Source: Bradyrhizobium roseum | GTDB lineage: Bacteria; Pseudomonadota; Alphaproteobacteria; Rhizobiales; Xanthobacteraceae | DNA length: 64,000 nt | NCBI RefSeq assembly: GCF_030413175.1 | Contig: NZ_CP129212.1 | Location: 1,240,001-1,304,000, forward strand | Direction of reading: 5' to 3' | Notes under the pieces: generated by a model | Databases searched by the model: none | Told to the model about the DNA's origin: nothing | The model's input: the letters and a program-made list of their open reading frames with translations, nothing else | In this document: positions 23,865 through 33,371 of the stretch, piece after piece | Numbering within the stretch: the stretch's first letter is position 1 | How the letters are laid out: each line of letters opens with the position of its first letter | Made by a program: the position numbers and the translations under genes

Positions 23865-23927
23865 CACCGAAACCGAAGGTCAATTTGCAATCGCCTCGAT
23901 CTGAATTTGGCAGCGCACTGACGAGTC

Positions 23928-25427
23928 CTAATCCTCGCTCGCCTTGAACCGGCCTAACCCCTTCATCACGAACGGCGCCAGCAATGCGATCAGCGCGATG
24001 CCCAGCAGCGTCGCCGACATGGGGCTTTGCAGCAGCGTCATGGGATCGCCGAGGCTGATGGCGAGCGCGCGGCGCAGCTGGCTTTCAGCGATGGGTCCAA
24101 GGATCAGCCCGACGACAACCGGCGCGATCGGAAAATCAAACCGGCGCATCAGGAAGCCGAGTACGCCAAAGCCCGCCAGCATCGACAGTTCGACGACCGA
24201 GGGTTTGGCGGCGATGGTGCCCATGGTCGCGAACACCAAAATGCCGGCGTAGAGCCATGGCTGCGGGATCGCCAGCAGCTTTACCCACAGGCCGACCAGC
24301 GGCAGATTGAGCACCAACAGCATGACGTTGGCGATGAAGAGGCTGGCGATCAGGCCCCATACGAGATCGGGGCGCTCGGCGAACAGCAGCGGTCCCGGGT
24401 TGAGGCCGTATTGCTGAAAGCCCGCCAGCATCATCGCGGCGGTCGCCGAGGTCGGCAGGCCGAGCGTCAGCAGCGGCACCAGCGTGCCGGCGGCGGATGC
24501 GTTGTTGGCGGCCTCCGGACCCGCGACGCCTTCGATCGCGCCCTTGCCGAATTCTTCCGGGTATTTGGTCAGCCGCTTCTCGGTGGAGTAGGACAGGAAG
24601 GTCGGAATCTCGGCGCCGCCGGCCGGCAGCGCGCCGATCGGAAAGCCGAACATCGTGCCGCGCAGCCACGGCTTCCAGGATCGCTTCCAATCCTCCTTCG
24701 TCATCCACAGCGAGCCGCGCACCGGCTCGATCTTCTCTTCGGTGTGGTGGCGGCGCGAGGCGACGTAGAGTGCTTCGCCGAGCGCGAACAGGCCGACCGC
24801 CAAGGTCGTCACCTCGACGCCGTCGAGCAGTTCGGGGATGCCGAACGCAAGCCTGGCCTGGCCGGTGAGCTTGTCGATGCCGACAAGCCCGAGCGTCAGC
24901 CCGATGAACAGGCTGGTCAGTCCGCGGATCGGCGAATCGCCGAAGGTGGCCGACACCGTGATGAAGGCCACGCACATCAGCGCGAAATAATCTTCGGGCC
25001 CAAAGCGCACCGCGAAGTCGACCAGCCACGGCGCCAGAAACGCAAGGCCGATGGTGGCGATGGTGCCCGCGACGAACGAGCCGATCGCGGAGGTCGCCAG
25101 CGCGGGCCCGCCGCGGCCGTCCTTGGCCATCTTGTTGCCCTCGAGCGCGGTCGCCATCGAGGCGCTTTCGCCGGGCGTGTTGATCAGGATCGCGGTGGTC
25201 GAGCCGCCATACATGCCGCCATAATAGATGCCAGCGAACATGATCAGCGAGCCGCCGGGATCGAGCTTGTAGGTCACCGGCAACAGCAGCGCGACCGTGA
25301 GCGCGGGCCCGATGCCGGGCAGCACGCCGACCGCCGTGCCGAGGAACACGCCGATCAGCGCATACAGCAAATTCATCGGCTGCACGGCGACCGCCATGCC
25401 ATGCGCGAGCGCGGCAAACGTTTCCAT
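23928..25427 (-). CDS. tctA: Tripartite tricarboxylate transporter, large permease TctA
   Basis: A 499-residue TctA-family permease with about 10-12 membrane segments. [19 protein letters not shown] (about residues 34-52), [20 protein letters not shown] (about 69-88) and the later [20 protein letters not shown] (about 332-351) are family hallmarks. With TctB and the periplasmic receptor it imports a carboxylic acid using an ion gradient. Its start overlaps the tctB stop by one base. The last 20% of a near-identical gene survives as a split remnant at 18270-19985. Confidence 0.92.
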   Translation of the reverse strand: METFAALAHGMAVAVQPMNLLYALIGVFLGTAVGVLPGIGPALTVALLLPVTYKLDPGGSLIMFAGIYYGGMYGGSTTAILINTPGESASMATALEGNKMAKDGRGGPALATSAIGSFVAGTIATIGLAFLAPWLVDFAVRFGPEDYFALMCVAFITVSATFGDSPIRGLTSLFIGLTLGLVGIDKLTGQARLAFGIPELLDGVEVTTLAVGLFALGEALYVASRRHHTEEKIEPVRGSLWMTKEDWKRSWKPWLRGTMFGFPIGALPAGGAEIPTFLSYSTEKRLTKYPEEFGKGAIEGVAGPEAANNASAAGTLVPLLTLGLPTSATAAMMLAGFQQYGLNPGPLLFAERPDLVWGLIASLFIANVMLLVLNLPLVGLWVKLLAIPQPWLYAGILVFATMGTIAAKPSVVELSMLAGFGVLGFLMRRFDFPIAPVVVGLILGPIAESQLRRALAISLGDPMTLLQSPMSATLLGIALIALLAPFVMKGLGRFKASED

Positions 25428-25912
25428 TACAGCAGTCTTTCCAGGGGCCCGGTGGGCAGGCTCAATGTCAGCAGCCGGTCGAACGCGAGGTAGATCAGCG
25501 TGGTCATGACGAGCGCGATGGCGGTGTCAGCGAGAAGGGCGCGCCGTCCGAACGCCGCCGACGTCGTGACGAACAGCGCTGACGTCGCGATGATGAAACC
25601 GCCACCGAGGCCGATGATCGCAATCAGCAGGGCCAGCCCGCCGAGGGTCAACCATACGGCCTTGGGGTCCGCGCTCTCGCGCGCCGGCAAATTGCCGCGC
25701 AGCGCGTCGACCAGATTGCCGATCGCGAGCAGGCCGAGCCCGATGGCGATGACGACCGGCATCACCTCGGGTCCCATGCCGTACATCGTCGTGGTGGCCA
25801 GTTGACGCGAGTCCCACACCAGCACCACCGCAAGGGCTGCGAGCGCGGCGGCGATGATCACGCCGGCACGATCGACGCGCCGTGCCGCCGGCCCTTGCGG
25901 CAGGTCCGTCAT
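25427..25912 (-). CDS. tctB: Tripartite tricarboxylate transporter, small subunit TctB
   Basis: A 161-residue TctB-family membrane protein with four predicted helices (for example [20 protein letters not shown] near the N terminus and [20 protein letters not shown] near the C terminus). [17 protein letters not shown] (about residues 38-54) is the family-typical G.GP..P pattern. It is encoded between tctC and tctA, overlapping tctC by four bases and tctA by one, as expected for a coupled operon. Confidence 0.9.
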   Translation of the reverse strand: MTDLPQGPAARRVDRAGVIIAAALAALAVVLVWDSRQLATTTMYGMGPEVMPVVIAIGLGLLAIGNLVDALRGNLPARESADPKAVWLTLGGLALLIAIIGLGGGFIIATSALFVTTSAAFGRRALLADTAIALVMTTLIYLAFDRLLTLSLPTGPLERLL

Positions 25913-26877
25913 GATTTGACGAGGCCGACCGACTTCAGCACGTCGGTGACCCGCGTCGTTTCCTTCTTGAGAAAGTCGGCAAAGGCGTCGTCGGCGAGAT
26001 AGGCGTCATCCCAGCCCTTCTGCTTGAGGATCTCCTTCCACGCATCCGACTTCACCATGTTCGCAACCGCATCGCTCAACACCTTGCGCTGCTCAGGCGT
26101 GATGCCGGGAGGGGCGACCACCGAGCGCCAGTTGGCCAGCACGAGGTCGATGCCCTGTTCCTTGAAGGTCGGGATATCGACACTGGCGACGCGCTTCTCC
26201 GACGTGATGCCGATCGCGCGCAATTTGCCCGACTTGATCTGGCCTTCATACTCGCTGTAACCGGAAATGCCCGCGGTGACTTTTCCGCCGAGAATGGCCG
26301 CCAGCGACTCGCCGCCGCCGGAGAATGGGATGTAGTTGACCTTCTTGGCGTCGGCGCCGATCGCGCCGGCAAACAGCGCGGCCATCACATGGTCGACGCC
26401 GCCGGCCGAGCCGCCGGCAAAGGTGACCTTGGCGATGTCGGCCTTGACGGCAGCGGCGAGATCCTGCGCGGTCTTGATCGGCGAGTTCGCCGGCACCACG
26501 ATGACCTGGATCTCCTCGGTGAGGCGCGCGATCGGCGTCACCTGGTCGAGCGTCACCGGCGACTTGTTCATGGCGAGCGCGCCGACCATGACGAAACCGT
26601 TCACCATCAGCTGGTTGCCGTCGCCCTTGGCGCCGTTGACGAACTGCGCGATGCCGACGCTGCCGCCGGCGCCGGCGACGTTCGTCACCTGCACGCTGCG
26701 CGCGATCTTGGCGGCGACCAGCGCCTGCTGCATCGAGCGCGCGGTCTGATCCCATCCGCCGCCGGGGGCGGCGGGCGCCATGATCTTCAGCTCGAGCTGC
26801 TGCGAGAGGGCAGGCGCGCCGGCCGCAAGCGTCAACGCGACGACCGCGCCGAACAGGCGCGTGTGGAACGGGATCAT
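25909..26877 (-). CDS. tctC: Tripartite tricarboxylate transporter receptor TctC (Bug family)
   Basis: A 322-residue periplasmic solute receptor. Residues 1-25 form a signal peptide (AVVALTLAAGAPALSQ). The mature protein starts LELKIMAPAAPGGGWDQTAR, where the APGGGWD loop grips the carboxylate in Bug proteins. VTNVAGAGGSVGIAQFVNG and FAGGSAGGVDHVMAALF are the other conserved loops. It captures a carboxylate and delivers it to TctAB; the compound cannot be told from sequence. It is the first gene of the operon. Confidence 0.92.
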   Translation of the reverse strand: MIPFHTRLFGAVVALTLAAGAPALSQQLELKIMAPAAPGGGWDQTARSMQQALVAAKIARSVQVTNVAGAGGSVGIAQFVNGAKGDGNQLMVNGFVMVGALAMNKSPVTLDQVTPIARLTEEIQVIVVPANSPIKTAQDLAAAVKADIAKVTFAGGSAGGVDHVMAALFAGAIGADAKKVNYIPFSGGGESLAAILGGKVTAGISGYSEYEGQIKSGKLRAIGITSEKRVASVDIPTFKEQGIDLVLANWRSVVAPPGITPEQRKVLSDAVANMVKSDAWKEILKQKGWDDAYLADDAFADFLKKETTRVTDVLKSVGLVKS

Positions 26878-27069
26878 GGGGCTTCCTCCAGGCTCACGGC
26901 GAGCCGTTGTGTGTCAATTCGCCGCATATCAACCGGAAAAGCCGCCGCTGTCCAGAAGGACTCGCGGGGCCTTCGCGACGGGTCAGTGCAAGCGCCTAAA
27001 CGCCTGCAATTTGAAACCCTTCGCTACTGTGCATGGGGTTGTTTTCGATGTTTTTGGTTTGATGCCCCG

Positions 27070-30000
27070 TCAGGCGCGCGCCACCGCATGCGGGAACACG
27101 ATCTCGATCAGCGTGCCGGTACGGCCGCCGGTCTTGATCTGGAACGTGGCGCGGTTGGCTTCGACCAGGGCCTTGGTCAGCGACAGGCTGACGCCCGAAC
27201 CCTCGGCGCGGTCCGACGGCGCAACCGTGCGGAACGGCTGCAGCGCCGCGGCCACCTCGTTGTCGTTGAGGCCGAGGCCGGTGTCGCGGACCCGCAGCAT
27301 CACCTCGCCGAAATCCGAGAGCGCGGTCGAGACGATGACCTGGCCGCCGGTATTGGCGAGCTGGATCGAGTTGCCGATCAGGTTCAGCGTGATCTGGCGC
27401 AGCGCCCGCGCGTCCGCGACCACCGGCGGCAGCATGTGGGCGAGCGAGGTGCGGATGATGATGCGCTCGCGGTTGGCCTGCGGCTGCAGCACGCCGACGC
27501 AGTTTTCCACCAGCTCGTTGAGGTTCTGGCTGGTGAAGGCGAGATCGAGCTTGCCGGTTTCGATCCGGGAAAGATCCAGCAGGTCGTTGATGATGGCGAT
27601 CACGCGCTCGCCGGAGGCGCGGATGTCCTTCATGTATTCGCGGTAGCGCTCGTTGCCGAGCGAACCGAAGCGTTCGCCGATCATCACTTCGGAGAAGCCG
27701 ATGATGGCGTTCAGCGGCGTCCGCACCTCATGGCTGATCCGCGCCAGCACGTCGGCCTTGGCGTTGGCGGCGCGCTCGGCGAGCCGCCGCGCCTCGCGCA
27801 ATTCGGTCTCGGTCTGCCGGGCCTGTGACAGATCGCGGAACACCGCGAAGAAGCTCGGGCCGTCGGGGCGCGTGCGGCCCATGGTCATCGTCAGCGGGAT
27901 GATGCCGCCCTTGCTCTCGCGGCCCAGCACCTCGCGGCCGTGATCGAGCAGGCTCGCGACGCCGGCCGCCTTGATGTCGGCGAGATATTCCAGCACGCCG
28001 TGCCGGCTTTCCGGTGCGAACAGGTCGGCGAGATTGCTGCGCGCCAACGCGGCGCCGTCATGGCCGAACAGCGCCTCGGCACTGCGGTTGGCCGCATGAA
28101 TGTTGCCGTCGGCGTCGAACATCACGATGCCTTCGGCCGTGGTGTCGAGGATGGCGGCGAGGTCTTCGGCGTTGGCGTGCCCGACGTCGGACGTGTCGGG
28201 CGCCGGTGCCGGCGGTTCGGAAACGATGCGCTCCGGTGCCGGCTCCGCCTGCGCAATCGCGGCCGCGATCGCCGCGCCCTCATGGCCGGTGCCTGAGAAG
28301 ATCAGGGCCAACGCAGAATCGCCGTCCCATGAGATCGTGTAGAGACGCGCGTCGGCGGCTGAAGATGGCGTATCGTTATCGGCATCCATCGGCTGGCTCG
28401 CCGAAATCCGCACCGGCCTGCCGGTGTCCGATGTCGAGGAGGCGTTGGACGGGCCGGGCTCGACATAGAGCGCGTCGAGGCCGCCGGCGTCTTCCAGCGC
28501 GTGCAGGTTCGGATAGCCTATTCGCGCGAGGAAGGCGGGGTTGGCATAGAGCAGCCGGTCGAGCCGGTAGATCAGGATTCCGACCGGCAGCAGATCGAGC
28601 AGCGCCTTGTCGCGCGCGCCTTCACCGCGCGCCGGCGGCTCCGGCGCCGCCAGCCATTCGGGCGGCGCGGCAGGAGCTTCGCGCGCCGGCGCGGCGAAGG
28701 CGGCTTCGCCCGGCGCCGCGTTGTCGTTTTCGGTATCGAGCCGTGCCGACAATTGCCGTGCGAGTTCGTCGAAGGCGCTGTTTTCAATCGGCGTCAGCAC
28801 CGGCTGCTTCGCATCGCCCGGGGCGCGGAACGGCACGACGTTCGCGGCGGCATCCGCCGGCAATGCGGTGGCCGTTTCCGCAGGCACTTCCTTGACGATG
28901 CTCTCGACGTTTTCGCGAACACGTTCCGCTGGGGATTCCTTGGGAGGTTCCACGGGCGTTTCCAAATCGTTTTGGTGTGAAGTCTCGGCAGCAGGATTTT
29001 CGAAGGCAATCGGTTCGGGCGCTTCATCGGCGGATGGCGCAGCGGGCGGCTGTTGCGGCGTCGCCATCCCACCGGACAATTCCGCCAACCGCAGGGCGGC
29101 GAGCCGTGCGATGGCATCAAAATCCCGGCAAACGCCGAAGCCGCGATAGCCGGTGAAGTTTCGTGCTGCATCGAAGACCGGCAGGCCCGACAATTCCACC
29201 GGCAAGGTGCCGCCGCCATCCACCGTCCAGTTCAGCGTGATGCCGCTCCAGGTGGTCCCCGTCGCAAACGCCTGCATCATCCGTCCGGCGGGATCGAGGC
29301 CCAGCGTCTCGGCGATCTCGCGCCATGGCCGGCCGAGCGCGGCCGCGGTGCGCGGACCGATCAGACCGAGAAATTCGTCGCTGCCGAGCGTGAAGCGGCC
29401 GTCGCGGTCCATCTGCCAGGTGAAGCGCAGCGGCAGGCGGCGCGTTTGCGCCTGGCCGGCGGGTGCTTCGATGGCGTGTGATGACGCGCGTGCTGGGGTC
29501 TCGGTCGCAGGCGGAAGGGTCTCGGCGGGGGGCGTCGCATCGGCATCGGCCGGTTCGGCAAGCGCATCGAACAACGCAAACCCGGCGGGTGCTTCGCCCG
29601 ATGGGGCCGGTTGCTGGTCATCGGCGATCGGCTGCACCGCGACCACTGGTGCGCTCGGCGGCAACACGGGCTCGGATGCAACGGGCTCCGGCAAGTGCCG
29701 CTCAGGCGCCGTGACGGCTGGCGGCATCTCAGGATGGGGCGCCCGAAGCGGCGCGATCAGCGCGATGTTGCCGGCGGCAATCAGAACGCCGTGGCTGCCG
29801 TCGGCAAAGTCGATCCGCGAGCAGCCGCAGGTCGCAAGCCCGCCGGGCGCTGCGCCAAATCCCTGCAGGCGCTCCAACCGTATGGCGCCGTCCGCGCGCA
29901 GACGGCCTGCGAGCCGCGCGATCTGCCGGCGGTGCCGGTCGGCCGGACCGAAGGTCTTTTCGGCGAGGGCTGTGGCGTCGGCGGCACCGAACAGGCGTGC

Positions 30001-30171
30001 GCCGGCCGGATTGGCCCACAGAATGCGCTGGCCGTCTGCGGTCCATAGCCATGCGGGCAGGCGGCTCGCCGCATAGGCGGCCAATCGCGGATCGTTCGAG
30101 GCCAGGCGCTGAATTTCCGCATCCTTCATCGCAACCACATCACCGGCCGGAATGCCGACAGCGTTAAGCAA
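27070..30171 (-). CDS. Cytoplasmic PAS sensor histidine kinase, PdhS-like
   Basis: A 1033-residue kinase without membrane segments. It has an N-terminal PAS-like region (about residues 35-85), long Pro/Ala/Glu-rich linkers (about 130-520), a PAS domain around DLAAILDTTAEGIVMFDADG (about 670-690), then the catalytic core. ARISHEVRTPLNAIIGFSEV (about 800-819) holds the phospho-His, NLIGNSIQLANTGG the N box and VRDTGLGLND the G1 box. Domain layout and length closely resemble Brucella PdhS, a PleC/DivJ homologue controlling the DivK-CtrA cell-cycle pathway. The PdhS link is by resemblance. A second ATG at residue 15 (30129) is an alternative start. Confidence 0.82.
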   Translation of the reverse strand: MLNAVGIPAGDVVAMKDAEIQRLASNDPRLAAYAASRLPAWLWTADGQRILWANPAGARLFGAADATALAEKTFGPADRHRRQIARLAGRLRADGAIRLERLQGFGAAPGGLATCGCSRIDFADGSHGVLIAAGNIALIAPLRAPHPEMPPAVTAPERHLPEPVASEPVLPPSAPVVAVQPIADDQQPAPSGEAPAGFALFDALAEPADADATPPAETLPPATETPARASSHAIEAPAGQAQTRRLPLRFTWQMDRDGRFTLGSDEFLGLIGPRTAAALGRPWREIAETLGLDPAGRMMQAFATGTTWSGITLNWTVDGGGTLPVELSGLPVFDAARNFTGYRGFGVCRDFDAIARLAALRLAELSGGMATPQQPPAAPSADEAPEPIAFENPAAETSHQNDLETPVEPPKESPAERVRENVESIVKEVPAETATALPADAAANVVPFRAPGDAKQPVLTPIENSAFDELARQLSARLDTENDNAAPGEAAFAAPAREAPAAPPEWLAAPEPPARGEGARDKALLDLLPVGILIYRLDRLLYANPAFLARIGYPNLHALEDAGGLDALYVEPGPSNASSTSDTGRPVRISASQPMDADNDTPSSAADARLYTISWDGDSALALIFSGTGHEGAAIAAAIAQAEPAPERIVSEPPAPAPDTSDVGHANAEDLAAILDTTAEGIVMFDADGNIHAANRSAEALFGHDGAALARSNLADLFAPESRHGVLEYLADIKAAGVASLLDHGREVLGRESKGGIIPLTMTMGRTRPDGPSFFAVFRDLSQARQTETELREARRLAERAANAKADVLARISHEVRTPLNAIIGFSEVMIGERFGSLGNERYREYMKDIRASGERVIAIINDLLDLSRIETGKLDLAFTSQNLNELVENCVGVLQPQANRERIIIRTSLAHMLPPVVADARALRQITLNLIGNSIQLANTGGQVIVSTALSDFGEVMLRVRDTGLGLNDNEVAAALQPFRTVAPSDRAEGSGVSLSLTKALVEANRATFQIKTGGRTGTLIEIVFPHAVARA

Positions 30172-30376
30172 TCGTTACTATTGCAAGCGCGCCGCGGCAG
30201 GTCCACGGCCGGACGGGTCAGGCGGCAACCTTAGCCATGGATAACCTTAATCCGGTCGAGGCTTTCTCGGGCTCAGCTCCCGGCCGGCCGCTTGTGCGGG
30301 TGGCTGCGAACGGCCGTCAGGGGAGGAGCTTCTGGGCCATGCATCTTTTACGATTAAATGTGTCGCGCCGCACCTG

Positions 30377-30405
30377 AATTTGCATTGCGTTGCACAAATT
30401 TGACA
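30377..30405 (+). promoter_or_regulatory. Candidate phasin promoter region with inverted repeat
   Basis: AATTTG (30377-30382) and CAAATT (30395-30400) form an inverted repeat around TGC-rich bases (GCATTGCGTTGCA). A -35-like TTGACA follows at 30400-30405. In PHB-storing bacteria PhaR binds TGC-rich dyads upstream of phasin genes, so this is a possible PhaR site. The rest of the 370-base gap 30172-30545 shows nothing else. Confidence 0.35.
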
Positions 30406-30545
30406 TGATATGGGTGCTTATTAGGCAAGCCCGTGGATGGGCACTTCCGTGAATGTGTGTGTGCATGATCCCTCCGGTGTCCGGCCGATTGCCCGGCGCC
30501 CGCAAGGGAAAACATCGTTTAACCCCATTGTGAAGGATGCAAGCC

Positions 30546-30980
30546 GTGACCAGTTCCACCGATCCCTTCTCTGCCTCCATCATCCCGTTCGAAGTTCCGG
30601 AGCAGATGCGCGCGTTTGCCGAAAAGGGCGTTTCGCAGGCCCGCGACAGCTACGCCAAGTTCAAGGACGCTGCCGAAACCCATAACGGCACCATCGAGGC
30701 GGTGTTCACCACGGCCAGCAAGGGCGCGAGCGCCTACAACGCCAAGCTCATGGAGTTTTTCAAGGCCAACACGACTTCCTCGCTCGATTTCGCGCAGGAA
30801 CTGGTCGGCGTGAAGACCCCGGCGGCGGCGATGGAGCTGTGGACGGCGCAAGCCAAGAAGCAATACGAGACCTTTACGGCGCAAGCCAAGGAACTCGCCG
30901 AACTCGGCCAGAAGGTCGCCACCGAGACCGTCGAGCCGATCAAGGCCTCGGCCTCGAAATTCTACAAGCCGGCCGCCTGA
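30546..30980 (+). CDS. Phasin family protein
   Basis: A 144-residue phasin. The sequence is helical and amphipathic throughout: FEVPEQMRAFAEKGVSQARD near the N terminus, then FTTASKGASAYNAKLMEFFK and WTAQAKKQYETFTAQAKELA, the usual phasin pattern. Phasins coat polyhydroxybutyrate granules. The GTG at 30546 is preferred because GAAGG lies 9 bases upstream; an ATG three codons earlier would abut the ribosome site. A strong terminator follows at 31002. Confidence 0.88.
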   Translation: MTSSTDPFSASIIPFEVPEQMRAFAEKGVSQARDSYAKFKDAAETHNGTIEAVFTTASKGASAYNAKLMEFFKANTTSSLDFAQELVGVKTPAAAMELWTAQAKKQYETFTAQAKELAELGQKVATETVEPIKASASKFYKPAA

Positions 30981-31001
30981 CCGCTCCCGGCGTCCAACAC
31001 G

Positions 31002-31033
31002 AAAAGCCCGGGCCTGTCGGCCCGGGCTTTTTG
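31002..31033 (+). terminator. Rho-independent terminator after phasin gene
   Basis: AAAAGCCCGGGCC and GGCCCGGGCTTTTT form a perfect GC-rich stem with a four-base loop (TGTC), followed by a T-run. It lies 21 bases after the phasin stop and separates it from tRNA-His. Confidence 0.92.
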
Positions 31034-31188
31034 CTGTGTGAGCGTGGACACGGAAGCCGCCAGCAAATGAACGCAAAATGCCCCCGGAACGACGTAATCC
31101 GTGACGCCGCGGCCTTGCCAAAGCGAGGCGTTGCACCTAGTTTCCGGCCCATTCGCGACGCCCCTTTTTGAGGGTCTCGCGTCAGGAT

Positions 31189-31265
31189 GCAGTTGTAGCT
31201 CAGTTGGTTAGAGCGCCTGTCTGTGGAACAGGAGGTCGGTGGTTCGAGCCCACCCAACTGTACCA
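31189..31265 (+). tRNA. tRNA-His (GTG)
   Basis: A 77-base tRNA including an encoded CCA. The anticodon GTG lies in the CTGTCT-GTG-GAACAG arm, reading His codons CAC/CAU. The T-arm TTCGAGC and the D-arm GCTCAGTTGGTTAGAGC are canonical. The acceptor stem is 7 bp, GCAGTTG with CAACTGT, beginning with a G1-U72 pair, and the discriminator is A73. The base before G1 is T, so the usual extra G-1 is not encoded, as is known for a clade of Alphaproteobacteria. Confidence 0.95.
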
Positions 31266-31541
31266 TCCCTGCAGCGGCGCTCATTCGGAAATCTCCCGCG
31301 CTGCCGGCTCATTCGCTCGATGCAGGCCCGCTGCTCCGAACAGTCGATATGTCGAAACGGTATCCGGAGGCAGCTTCTCCGATCTTAGCAGGCGGCTGAT
31401 CGCGATTTCGAACGGCATGCACGCGCATCGAAGGGCCAACACCCGCTCTGCTTGCCAATCTCCTCACGTTCACTCACAATTCCGCATGAATCGGGCGTGC
31501 GCGGCAATGAGGCCCGGTCATTCCAGGGAGATGGGGGACTA

Positions 31542-31934
31542 ATGCTGGCTGTCGCATCAAGGAGGATTCAGCTCGGAATATTGCTGGCCACCGTGCTCGG
31601 GGTCTCGACCTCGCCCGCCGCCGGCCAAGGCTACACACCCGAGCAGGAGCAGGCCTGTACCGGTGACGCGTTCCGCCTCTGCAGTGCCGAGATTCCCGAC
31701 GTCAGCCGCGTCACCGCCTGCATGGTCGCGAAGCAGTCCCAGCTCTCGCCGCCGTGCCGCGCGCATTTCAGGCCCGATCCGGAGCCGAGCGATGTTTCGG
31801 CGGCCAGAACGACGGGCCGGCCGACCGTGATCCGGCCGGCAGCGGCTCGCAAGACTGTCAGTAGCAAGGCTGTCAGTAGCAAGGCCGTGAGCGCCAAGGC
31901 CCGCAAAGCCAAAAAGCCGGCGAAGGCGACCTGA
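31542..31934 (+). CDS. Secreted Cys-containing hypothetical protein
   Basis: A 130-residue exported protein. Residues 1-28 form a signal peptide ending SPAAGQG. The mature part starts YTPEQEQACTGDAFRLCSAE and has four Cys (ACTGDAFRLC, TACMVAKQ, SPPCRAHF), likely forming two disulfides; similar short Cys-patterned proteins are common in Bradyrhizobium. The C terminus is a Lys/Ala/Ser tail with a tandem SSKAV repeat encoded by two near-identical 15-base copies. Function unknown. The ATG at 31542 directly precedes the signal peptide. Confidence 0.75.
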   Translation: MLAVASRRIQLGILLATVLGVSTSPAAGQGYTPEQEQACTGDAFRLCSAEIPDVSRVTACMVAKQSQLSPPCRAHFRPDPEPSDVSAARTTGRPTVIRPAAARKTVSSKAVSSKAVSAKARKAKKPAKAT

Positions 31935-32001
31935 CGGCACGAATGATCCACGGGCGGGAGGTTCCGCGCGGCATCGCATTTTCTCCGCGGCAGAGTGCCG
32001 C

Positions 32002-32382
32002 TTGTCGGCGGCCGATCCGATGAACATCTCCTCATTGACGAGGAGTGGGTTATTGAGCCAGCACCGTAAAGAGCTCGACCGGCACTTTGCCTGGTTTGAG
32101 AACAAGCTGCCGCCGCGGCCAGCGAAGTTCGTCGGTTGGGTACGCAAGCCGTCCTCGATCTATGCCCGGATTCCAATCGCCATATTGCTGGTCGCCGGCG
32201 GGTTTTTCAGCTTTCTGCCGGTACTCGGCCTATGGATGCTGCCGCTCGGACTCGCTTTGTTCGCGCAGGACGTGCCGCCGCTGCAGAAGCCGATGGCGCA
32301 TGGCCTGGGGTGGATCGAGCGCAAATGGCTCGAACGGGAGCGCGCCAAGCAAGAACGCGAGCGCGCCAGGGGCACGCAGTAA
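32002..32382 (+). CDS. Hypothetical membrane protein
   Basis: A 126-residue protein with a hydrophobic stretch at about residues 56-88 (IPIAILLVAGGFFSFLPVLG, then LWMLPLGLALF) forming one or two membrane helices. The soluble N terminus contains FAWFENKLPPRPAKFVGWV and the C terminus is highly charged (WLERERAKQERERARG). I recall similar proteins in Bradyrhizobium only as hypothetical. The ATG at residue 7 is an alternative start. It is monocistronic by spacing. Confidence 0.7.
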   Translation: MSAADPMNISSLTRSGLLSQHRKELDRHFAWFENKLPPRPAKFVGWVRKPSSIYARIPIAILLVAGGFFSFLPVLGLWMLPLGLALFAQDVPPLQKPMAHGLGWIERKWLERERAKQERERARGTQ

Positions 32383-32582
32383 TCCGGTCGGGGCATTTGA
32401 CCGGCGCCGGTCTCGGCCGCGACGGCGTTCACCTTCGGTTGTGACCGTACTCACACGTGTCACTCAAAAACCAGCCTTGTTGGCAATTACATGGCTGCAT
32501 CGCGGCATTCAATAAATTTTTCTTTCGCGAATCAGCCCGCTGATTCATTTTCGCTTTCTGGGGTCAACTGGAGGCCAAGGTA

Positions 32583-33263
32583 ATGAACGTCATAGTTTTC
32601 GCTTCGCGTAAGGGGGGCTCGGGTAAGAGTACCCTGGCTGCTCACCTCGCTGCCCACGTTCACAAGGCAACGAAGCCAATTCTTCTCGTGGACGCCGATC
32701 CGCAGGGGTCGCTAACGCTCTGGCACAAATTGCGCGGCACCAACGAACCGCCGATCAAGGCCGCGGTGAATTCCGTCAGCGGCATCGTCGCCGCCGCCAA
32801 GCGCGACGGCATCGAATGGGTGTTCATCGACACGCCGCCGAATCTGTCCGCCGTCGTCGACGACGCGATCCGCAACGCCACGATGGTGATCATTCCGGCA
32901 CGGCCGGGCGTGTTCGACGTCAACGCGGTGCAGGAAACCATCCAGACCTGCCGCTCGGCGCGCAAGCCCTATGCGGTTGTCGTCAATGGCGCGCCGGCCG
33001 AACGTGACGGCGTCGAAAGCCGCATCGTCACCATCGCCCGCGAAGCGCTGGCGAAATTCCGTGCGCCGGTGTGGAGCGGCCAGATCACCAACCGGGCCGA
33101 TCTGCTGATGGCGTTGAGCCAGGGCGAGGGCGCCCGTGAATATTACGCAGAAGGCCGGGCCGCGGCGGAGATTGCCAGGCTGTGGGGCGCGATCGAACGT
33201 TCGATCAAGGCGATCCGCGGAACGGCGTCGGCATCGGGCACCATGCATAAGCAGGCGGCGTAA
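32583..33263 (+). CDS. Orphan ParA/MinD-family ATPase
   Basis: A 226-residue ParA-type ATPase. FASRKGGSGKSTLAAHLAAH (residues 6-25) is the deviant Walker A motif with the signature lysine in KGGSGK. LLVDADPQGSLTLW (about 38-51) is Walker A', and FIDTPPNLS (about 79-87) is Walker B. No ParB-like partner is adjacent and the size matches the short ParA class that positions protein cargo. A terminator follows. GGAGG lies upstream of the ATG. It is not the chromosomal parA, which normally neighbours parB and gidB. Confidence 0.85.
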   Translation: MNVIVFASRKGGSGKSTLAAHLAAHVHKATKPILLVDADPQGSLTLWHKLRGTNEPPIKAAVNSVSGIVAAAKRDGIEWVFIDTPPNLSAVVDDAIRNATMVIIPARPGVFDVNAVQETIQTCRSARKPYAVVVNGAPAERDGVESRIVTIAREALAKFRAPVWSGQITNRADLLMALSQGEGAREYYAEGRAAAEIARLWGAIERSIKAIRGTASASGTMHKQAA

Positions 33264-33306
33264 CCGCGTCGTTTTCTTTTCCGGATTATTTTTTCCAGTG
33301 ACAAAG

Positions 33307-33334
33307 ACGCGCGGCGCTCCGCGCGTTTTTCTTT
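33307..33334 (+). terminator. Rho-independent terminator after parA-like gene
   Basis: ACGCGCGG and CCGCGCGT form an 8-bp stem with a four-base loop, followed by TTTTTCTTTT. It lies 43 bases after the ParA stop. Confidence 0.88.
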
Positions 33335-33371
33335 TGCGCGCCGTGTTCGCAATGACGGCGGTGAGAAAGGC

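Noticed and set aside
24027..25493. A 488-codon plus-strand frame opposite tctA
   Set aside because: It is a shadow of tctA, which has clear family motifs and operon context; the antisense product is dominated by Arg, Gln and Gly.
31168..31542. A 124-codon plus-strand frame overlapping tRNA-His
   Set aside because: It reads through the tRNA gene and ends within the leader of the secreted-protein gene.
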